In this document: positions 59,260 through 64,000 of the stretch, piece by piece
Layout: the number at the start of each line of letters is the position of its first letter
How positions within the stretch are numbered: position 1 is the stretch's first letter
Source of the DNA: Streptomyces sp. PsTaAH-137
GTDB taxonomy: Bacteria; Actinomycetota; Actinomycetes; Streptomycetales; Streptomycetaceae
NCBI RefSeq assembly: GCF_003259365.1
Contig: NZ_QLLY01000006.1
Coordinates: 458,747-522,746, forward strand
Length of the DNA stretch: 64,000 bases
Reading direction: 5' to 3'
Position numbers and translations under genes: made by a program
Notes under the pieces: model-generated
What the model was told of the DNA's origin: nothing
Seen by the model: the letters and a program-made list of their open reading frames with translations, nothing else
Databases searched by the model: none

Positions 59260-60117
59260 CTACTTCATGCCGGCGGTGGCGATGCCCTGGGTGAAGTGGC
59301 GCTGCAGGACCGCGAAGACGACAAGCACGGGGAGCACGACGAGCAGCGAGCCCGCCATCAGCATTCCGTTGCCGCCGCCGACCGTGCGGTTCGGGTCGTT
59401 GGCGAAGGTCGCGAGGGCCACCGGGAGGGTGTACTTGTCGGGGTCGTTGGTCGCGATCAGCGGCCAGATGAAGTTGTTCCACGACCCGAGGAACGTGAAG
59501 ATCGTCAGCGTCGCGAGGGCGGGCTTGACCAGCGGAAGGACGATCCGCCAGAAGATGTACCACTCGCCGGCGCCGTCCATCCGGGCCGCTTCGAGCAGCT
59601 CGTCCGGGATCGACTGCATGAACTGCCGCATCAGGAAGACGCCGAACGCGCCCGCCGCGAAGGGCAGCACCAGGCCCGCGTAGGTGTCCAGCAGGTTCAG
59701 CTGGTTGATCAGCACGAACAGCGGCAGGACCATCAGGTTCGCCGGGACCATCAGGGCGGCGAGCACGACGCCGAAGACCTTCGAGCGGCCGCTGAAGTTC
59801 AGCTTGGCCAGCGCGTAGCCGAGCATCGAGCAGAACAGCAGGTTGCACACGGTCACGAGCACGGCGACGATCACCGAGTTCAGGAAGTACCGCGGCATGT
59901 CGAGCTGGTCGAGCAGATCGGTGAAGTTCTTCAGCGTCCACTCGGAAGGGATCCAGACCGGCGGGCTCGCGGTCAGGTCCTTCTTGGTCTTGAAGGCGCT
60001 CAGCGCCATCCACAGGAAGGGCGCGGCCATGACCAGCAGACCGAGCGAGGCGACGACGTAGAGCAGCGGCTTGCGGCCTCGGCCGGCGGGCCGGCGGGCG
60101 GGGGTGACGGCGCTCAT
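59260..60117 (-). CDS. carbohydrate ABC transporter permease (MalG type)
   Basis: The 285-residue inner-membrane subunit has six helices and the EAA loop ELLEAARMDGAGEWYIFWRIVLPLVKPAL. Its ATG overlaps the stop of the MalF-type gene as ATGA. With that partner and the lipoprotein it forms a CUT1 sugar importer. No ATPase gene is in the cluster; Streptomyces CUT1 importers share the ATPase MsiK encoded elsewhere. Confidence 0.94.
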   Translation of the reverse strand: MSAVTPARRPAGRGRKPLLYVVASLGLLVMAAPFLWMALSAFKTKKDLTASPPVWIPSEWTLKNFTDLLDQLDMPRYFLNSVIVAVLVTVCNLLFCSMLGYALAKLNFSGRSKVFGVVLAALMVPANLMVLPLFVLINQLNLLDTYAGLVLPFAAGAFGVFLMRQFMQSIPDELLEAARMDGAGEWYIFWRIVLPLVKPALATLTIFTFLGSWNNFIWPLIATNDPDKYTLPVALATFANDPNRTVGGGNGMLMAGSLLVVLPVLVVFAVLQRHFTQGIATAGMK

Positions 60118-61088
60118 TTCGTGTTGTCCTTCATCAGTCGCAGCTGCAGCACCGTGATGCCCATGATCACCACGAACAGGACGTACGCCATGGCGCTCGC
60201 GTAGCCCATGTTGAAGAACCGGAAGCCCTGGAAGTACATGTCGAGCGACACGGTCAGCGTGGAGTCGGAGGGACCGCCCTGGGTCATCACGAAGGGCTCC
60301 TCGAAGACGTTGAGGTAGCCGATCGTCGTGATGACCGTGGCGTACAGGAGCGTCGGGCGCAGCAGCGGCACCGTGATCCGGCGCAGCTCCTGCCAGGCGC
60401 TCGCCCCGTCGAGCCGGGCGGCCTCGCGGACCTCGGCCGGGATGGCCTGGAGTCCGGCGATCATGAGGACCATGACCGTACCGAGGTTGCGCCACACCGC
60501 CATCACGATCAGCGACGGCATGGCCCAGGTCTCCGAGCCGAGGAAGTCCGGTGCGGTGAAGCCGAGTTCGTCACCGAGCCCGGCGATCAGTCCGTCCGAG
60601 GGGTCGAGCACGAACCGCCACACGATGGCCACGGCGACGATCGTCGTGACGACCGGCGCGTAGAAGCCCACCCGGAAGAAGGTGCGGGCGCGGTCGATCC
60701 CGTTGTTGAGCAGCACCGCGATCAGCAGCCCGAGCCCGATGGTCAGCGGCACCCCGATGACCACGAAGTACGCGGTGTTGAACATCGCGCGCAGGAACTG
60801 GTCGTCGCTGAAGAGCTTGGTGTAGTTCTCCAGGCCGACGAAGTTCGCGTCCATCGGCTTGCGGACGTTGCGCTGCCCGAAGTCGGTGAAGCTCATCACG
60901 AGCGTCGCCACGATCGGGAAGAGCATGAAGACGCCGAACAGCGCGAGGAACGGGGTGGAGAACAGCCAGCCGGCCAGGTTCTGCTTCCCCATCGAGCGCT
61001 TCCTGCGCCGCCCCGCGTCCTGCGGGGACCCGCCGTCCGGGACCTTGTCGGCCCCGGAGCGCGCGGGTGTGGGTGTCGTGGTGGACAT
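60114..61088 (-). CDS. carbohydrate ABC transporter permease (MalF type)
   Basis: The 324-residue subunit has a long basic N-terminus, six helices (first FSTPFLALFGVFMLFPIVATLVMSF) and the EAA loop EVREAARLDGASAWQELRRITVPLLRPTLLY. It lies 72 bases after the binding-protein gene and is coupled to the MalG-type gene. The substrate is probably a beta-linked glucose oligosaccharide, judged from the GH1 and glycoamylase-like genes; this is inference. Confidence 0.94.
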   Translation of the reverse strand: MSTTTPTPARSGADKVPDGGSPQDAGRRRKRSMGKQNLAGWLFSTPFLALFGVFMLFPIVATLVMSFTDFGQRNVRKPMDANFVGLENYTKLFSDDQFLRAMFNTAYFVVIGVPLTIGLGLLIAVLLNNGIDRARTFFRVGFYAPVVTTIVAVAIVWRFVLDPSDGLIAGLGDELGFTAPDFLGSETWAMPSLIVMAVWRNLGTVMVLMIAGLQAIPAEVREAARLDGASAWQELRRITVPLLRPTLLYATVITTIGYLNVFEEPFVMTQGGPSDSTLTVSLDMYFQGFRFFNMGYASAMAYVLFVVIMGITVLQLRLMKDNTK

Positions 61089-61160
61089 GGTCCGCCCTTC
61101 GGACGTCCTCCGGTGTGTGCCTGGACGGCCGGAGGGTGGGGGTTTCTTTCGTGAGGCGGG

Positions 61161-62405
61161 TTACTTCTGGACGAGGCCCTCGATCTCGCTCTGCGCCTTG
61201 TCGAGCGCGGCCTTCGGGGAGGACTTGCCCTGGGCGGCGTCCTCGATCGCGGTGTCGATCTTCGAGGTGATCTCGGACCACTTGGGCTGGGCCGGCGAGA
61301 CCTGCGCCGACTCCATCTGCTTCTTCCAGACCTTCATCTTCGGGTCGGTGGCCAGGTCACCGGACTTCCAGGCCGTCATGTTGGCCGGGAGGTCCTTGGT
61401 GCGCTGGAACCAGTCGGCCTGGCCCTCGGTGCCCGTGAGGTACTGGACGAGCTTCTTGGCGGCGGCCTTGTGCTCGCTGTCCGCGGAGATCGTCAGGGCC
61501 GAGCCGCCCGCCATGGAGGCGGAGGTCTTGTCGGTGGGTACGTTGGCGATGGCCCACTTGCCCTTGAGGTCGGGGTAGTTGTCGTCGAGCAGGCCCATGT
61601 GCCAGGGGCCGCCGAAGAACATCGCGACGGCGCCGGTGTTGAAGTCCTTGGTCACGTCGTAGCCGGGGCGCACCGACTTCGCGGCGAGGCCCTTCTTGAA
61701 GTAACTGGTGTAGTTCTCCAGGGCCTTGACGGCCGCCGGGCTGTTGGCGACGGTCTCGCCGTCCTTGGTGACGATCTGGCCGCCGGCCGAGTACAGGAAC
61801 TGGTAGAAGCTCTGCACCGAGTCCAGGCCGTTGGGCTGGATCGACAGGCCGTACTTCGAACCGGCCTTCTGGTACTTCTCCGCGGCCGTCTTCAGCTCCG
61901 CCATGGTGGCCGGGGCCTTGTCGATGCCCGCCTTCTTGGCGAGGTCGGTGCGGTAGTAGAGGACGCGGGTGTCGACGTACCACGGCACGCCGTAGGTCTT
62001 GCCGTCGTACTCGCCCTGCTCCCAGCCCGCCGGGAAGTAGTCCTTCTCCTTGAAGGTCTTGGTGTCGACCGGCTCCAGGGCGCCCATGTCCGCGAACTCG
62101 GTCATGTAGCTGCCGCCCATCTGCATCACGTCGGGCAGCTTGTTGGCGGCCGCGGCGGCGACGAGCTTCTGGTGGGCGACGTCCCAGCCGATCGGGGTGA
62201 CCTTCACCGTGATGTTCGGGTTGGCCTTCTCGTAGACCTTGGCGACGTCGGCGAGCTTCTCACCCTCGGTGCCCATGGCCCAGACGGTGAGCGTCTGCTT
62301 CGCGTCGGCCGCGACCGAGTCGCCGCCGGAGCCGCCGCAGGCGGTGAGGGTCAGCGCGGACGCCAGGCTGACGGCGATCGCGGCGGTGGTTGCGCGGCGG
62401 TTCAT
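61161..62405 (-). CDS. extracellular sugar-binding lipoprotein (CUT1)
   Basis: The 414-residue type-1 solute-binding protein has a lipoprotein signal ending in the lipobox LTACGG, so it is tethered outside the membrane. Core features are LTVWAMGTEGEKLADVAKVYEKANPNITVKVTPIGWD, YGVPWYVDTRVLYYRTDLAKKAG and FFGGPWHMGLL. ATG 62405 is chosen for the near-perfect AAGGAGGAG ribosome site, the strongest in the window. A LacI-like operator lies about 45 bases upstream. It is the first gene of the uptake operon. Confidence 0.95.
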   Translation of the reverse strand: MNRRATTAAIAVSLASALTLTACGGSGGDSVAADAKQTLTVWAMGTEGEKLADVAKVYEKANPNITVKVTPIGWDVAHQKLVAAAAANKLPDVMQMGGSYMTEFADMGALEPVDTKTFKEKDYFPAGWEQGEYDGKTYGVPWYVDTRVLYYRTDLAKKAGIDKAPATMAELKTAAEKYQKAGSKYGLSIQPNGLDSVQSFYQFLYSAGGQIVTKDGETVANSPAAVKALENYTSYFKKGLAAKSVRPGYDVTKDFNTGAVAMFFGGPWHMGLLDDNYPDLKGKWAIANVPTDKTSASMAGGSALTISADSEHKAAAKKLVQYLTGTEGQADWFQRTKDLPANMTAWKSGDLATDPKMKVWKKQMESAQVSPAQPKWSEITSKIDTAIEDAAQGKSSPKAALDKAQSEIEGLVQK

Positions 62406-62434
62406 GGACGGCTCCTCCTTGAGCGGACCGTGGA

Positions 62435-62463
62435 ATGTATGCGCTGTCTGTAAGCGCATACAT
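62435..62463. promoter_or_regulatory. LacI-family-like operator of the sugar operon
   Basis: ATGTATGCGCT (62435-62445) and AGCGCATACAT (62453-62463) form a perfect 11-bp inverted repeat with a 7-nt spacer. Within it TGTAAGCGCATACA (62449-62462) is close to the general LacI-family palindrome TGTAAGCGCTTACA. The site overlaps the expected promoter of the binding-protein gene. The matching regulator is not encoded in this window. Confidence 0.7.
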
Positions 62464-62663
62464 CACTCTGTGGCAGCCGCCTCCGATGTGGCAAGAGGGG
62501 TCTTGGTCACACTCCCGTAACGGGACGGAGAGCTGTGGGACCGCCGGGCGCGGCCGGGCGTGACCTGGGCGCCCGCCCGCATGGGGCGAGCGTAAAACAG
62601 ACATTCCACTTTGAGACGGACCACCTCGGAAGAATTGGCCTGTACCGGATGTGATCTCTGTCC

Positions 62664-62669
62664 TAAGGT
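62664..62669 (+). promoter_or_regulatory. -10 hexamer TAAGGT of the esterase gene
   Basis: TAAGGT, 7-nt spacer CGCGGCC, then ATG at 62677. Confidence 0.5.
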
Positions 62670-62676
62670 CGCGGCC

Positions 62677-63669
62677 ATGACAGTCTTCTCGCACGATTTC
62701 CCGTTCGACCCGACATACGGCTACACCCTCGCCGACCTGCGCGGCGTCGGTGCGCCCGACGGTGTCCCGGCCGACTTCGACGCCTTCTGGCGCGGTCGGT
62801 ACGAGGCCGCGCGGGCGGTGCCGACCAGGCCGGAGATCGGGCCGCTCGTGGAGGAGCGCGACGGCGTCCGCATCTTCGAGGTGACCTACACCTCGGTCGG
62901 GGACGTGCGGCTCGGCGGCTGGCTGGCGCTGCCCGTGGACGGTCCCGCGGAGCACGGCTTCGTCATCGGGCACGGCTACGGCGGCCGTGACGCGGCGGGC
63001 CCCGACGTGCCGCTGCCGCTGCCCCGGTCGGCGGCGATCCTGCCGTGCGTGCGGGGGATGGTGGAGCGCGGGCTCGTCGACGGGGTGCCGTCGGTCTCCG
63101 CCGAGCATGTGCTGCACGGGATCGCTTCGCGGGAGACGTACGTCATCGGGGAGTGCGTCGCCGATCTGTGGTGCGCGGCGTCGGCGCTGCTCGAACTGGT
63201 CCCGGAACTGGGGGAGTCGGTGGCTTCCGGCGACGGCCTAGGCTACCTCGGGGAGAGCTTCGGCGGGGGGCTCGGGGCGCTGGCCCTGCCCTGGGACGAC
63301 CGGTTCGCCGCCGGTGAGCTGACGGTGCCGACGTTCGGCAATCATCCGCTGCGGCTGACGCTGGACTGTGCGGGAAGCGGGGCCGCGGTCCGGCGCCACC
63401 ACTCCTTGCACCCCGAAGTCGTCGATGTGCTGGGCTACTTCGACGCGGCCACGGCGGCGACGCGCCTGACGAAGCCGACCCTGGTCGCCGCCGCCCTCTT
63501 CGACCCGTCGGTGCCGCCGCCGGGGCAGTTCGCGGTGTTCAACGCGCTGGGTGGGGGCGGGGAGTTGCTGGTGCTGGAGGCCGGCCACTTCGACTGGGAG
63601 GGGGAGCCTGCGGCGCGGGTCGAACTGGCGGCTGCCAAGGGGGAGTTCTTCGGGAGGGCGCTGAAGTGA
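62677..63669 (+). CDS. acetylxylan-esterase-like (AXE1/CE7) alpha/beta hydrolase
   Basis: The 330-residue cytoplasmic alpha/beta hydrolase has nucleophile S194 in GYLGESFGGGLG, D276 in LFDPSVPPPGQF and H304 in EAGHFDWEG, the order and spacing of CE7 acetyl esterases. The N-terminal DGVPADFDAFWRGRYEAA segment is also typical. CE7 enzymes remove acetyl groups from short oligosaccharides and cephalosporin C. It is divergent from the sugar-uptake operon, so it may deacetylate the imported sugar. A leaderless-type -10 lies 7 nt before the ATG; a longer frame upstream is rejected. Confidence 0.88.
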   Translation: MTVFSHDFPFDPTYGYTLADLRGVGAPDGVPADFDAFWRGRYEAARAVPTRPEIGPLVEERDGVRIFEVTYTSVGDVRLGGWLALPVDGPAEHGFVIGHGYGGRDAAGPDVPLPLPRSAAILPCVRGMVERGLVDGVPSVSAEHVLHGIASRETYVIGECVADLWCAASALLELVPELGESVASGDGLGYLGESFGGGLGALALPWDDRFAAGELTVPTFGNHPLRLTLDCAGSGAAVRRHHSLHPEVVDVLGYFDAATAATRLTKPTLVAAALFDPSVPPPGQFAVFNALGGGGELLVLEAGHFDWEGEPAARVELAAAKGEFFGRALK

Positions 63670-63680
63670 GGCGGGGCTAG

Positions 63681-64000
63681 CCTTCGTCTGCGGCTCCGGT
63701 GGGGGCTGGTCGCGCAGTTCCCCGCGCCCCTGGGTTGTTGTTCGTCTGCGGGTGGGTGGGGCTTCTCGCGCAGTTCCCCGCGCCCCTGAGATGCGCACTT
63801 CGTGCGGCATCTCATCAAGAGAGACGCACCCTTGGGCGGCGGCCCCGCAAAGAGGCGCGGCGAAGCCGCAGCCTTAGGGGGAGGCGGCGCGAAGCGCCCG
63901 CCTCAGGGGCGCGGGGAACGGCGCGGGAAGCGGCCACCGGCCGGCGGTCGGGGAACGACCTGGGGGCGCGGGGAACGGCGCGGGAAGCGGCCACCGGCCG
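63681..64000. repeat. interspersed inverted repeat, locus G (four arms, runs off the window)
   Basis: Two left arms (63705-63731 and about 63757-63789, the second with the nested GCGCACTTCGTGCGGCATCTCATCA hairpin) are followed by two right arms (63901-63940 and 63962-64000). The right arms carry two shared changes (GAACGGCGCGGGAAGCGG instead of GAACTGCGCGAGAAGCGG), suggesting local duplication of one arm. No gene is seen in the last 330 bases. Confidence 0.85.

Overview
The window is actinobacterial chromosome, almost certainly Streptomyces. GC is very high with strong third-position GC. GTG starts and ATGA start/stop overlaps are common. The gene set includes a Wbl regulator, SpoIIE-type PP2C phosphatases, a polyphosphate glucokinase, a LAXTG-type sorting signal, and sugar ABC importers that lack their own ATPase. 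I see no rRNA, tRNA, CRISPR array, insertion sequence or prophage. Most of the gene order is core Streptomyces backbone, and from memory (not checked) the middle part resembles the S. coelicolor ahpCD-oxyR / fumarase / glpX / ispH / ppgK region.

Layout. 1-5.9 kb: the 3' end of a methyltransferase, a candidate 6C small RNA with its terminator, an aldo/keto reductase, uppS, a PIN-PhoH protein and a secreted SLT-domain protein. 6-9.8 kb: an AI-2E-type permease, then the peroxide-stress module ahpC-ahpD divergent from oxyR. 9.9-14.8 kb: a translationally coupled padR/ABC ATPase/FtsX-permease operon, and an SPFH-RHH pair with a perfect 16-bp palindrome in its promoter. 15-20.5 kb: a class A PBP, a GAF-PP2C-HATPase phosphatase and a DUF402 protein. 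20.6-27.8 kb: two unrelated fumarases (class II and class I), a DUF1707 protein, a WhiB-like protein, glpX, a DUF4245 protein and a nitroreductase-fold reductase.

27.9-36.3 kb: xseAB, a sortase-anchored surface protein with a TP-repeat stalk, an APC permease, ispH, ppgK, a DUF6542-like membrane protein and ychF. 36.4-41.7 kb: a DUF6000-like gene next to a decayed CPCC-type Cys-rich gene, then a two-HTH AsnC regulator with an amidase/DUF3311/SSS-symporter operon. 41.8-50.4 kb: an exported GH65 acid-trehalase-like enzyme, a threonine-synthase-like PLP enzyme, a GntR regulator, an NCS1 permease with an 8-Cys tail, a one-domain SPOR protein, a NUDIX hydrolase and an RsbW-like kinase. 50.7-56.2 kb: a PAS-GAF-PP2C-HATPase protein and a TPM-PspA envelope-stress pair. 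56.3-63.7 kb: a sugar-uptake cluster (binding protein, two permeases, GH1, and a glycoamylase/GH144-like exported protein) under a LacI-like operator, divergent from a CE7-like esterase.

Two patterns cross the whole window. First, about fifteen genes have a TANNNT -10-like hexamer 6-8 nt upstream of the start codon and mostly no Shine-Dalgarno, which predicts leaderless mRNAs. Second, one family of inverted repeats (core GCGCAGTTCCCCGCGCCCCT) occupies seven intergenic sites, about 16 arms in total. No region stands out as a wholly new defence or biosynthetic system. The most promising under-described items are the SPFH-RHH-palindrome module, the Cys-tailed NCS1 permease with its GntR neighbour, the CPCC/DUF6000 remnant, the LAHTG surface protein and the interspersed repeats.
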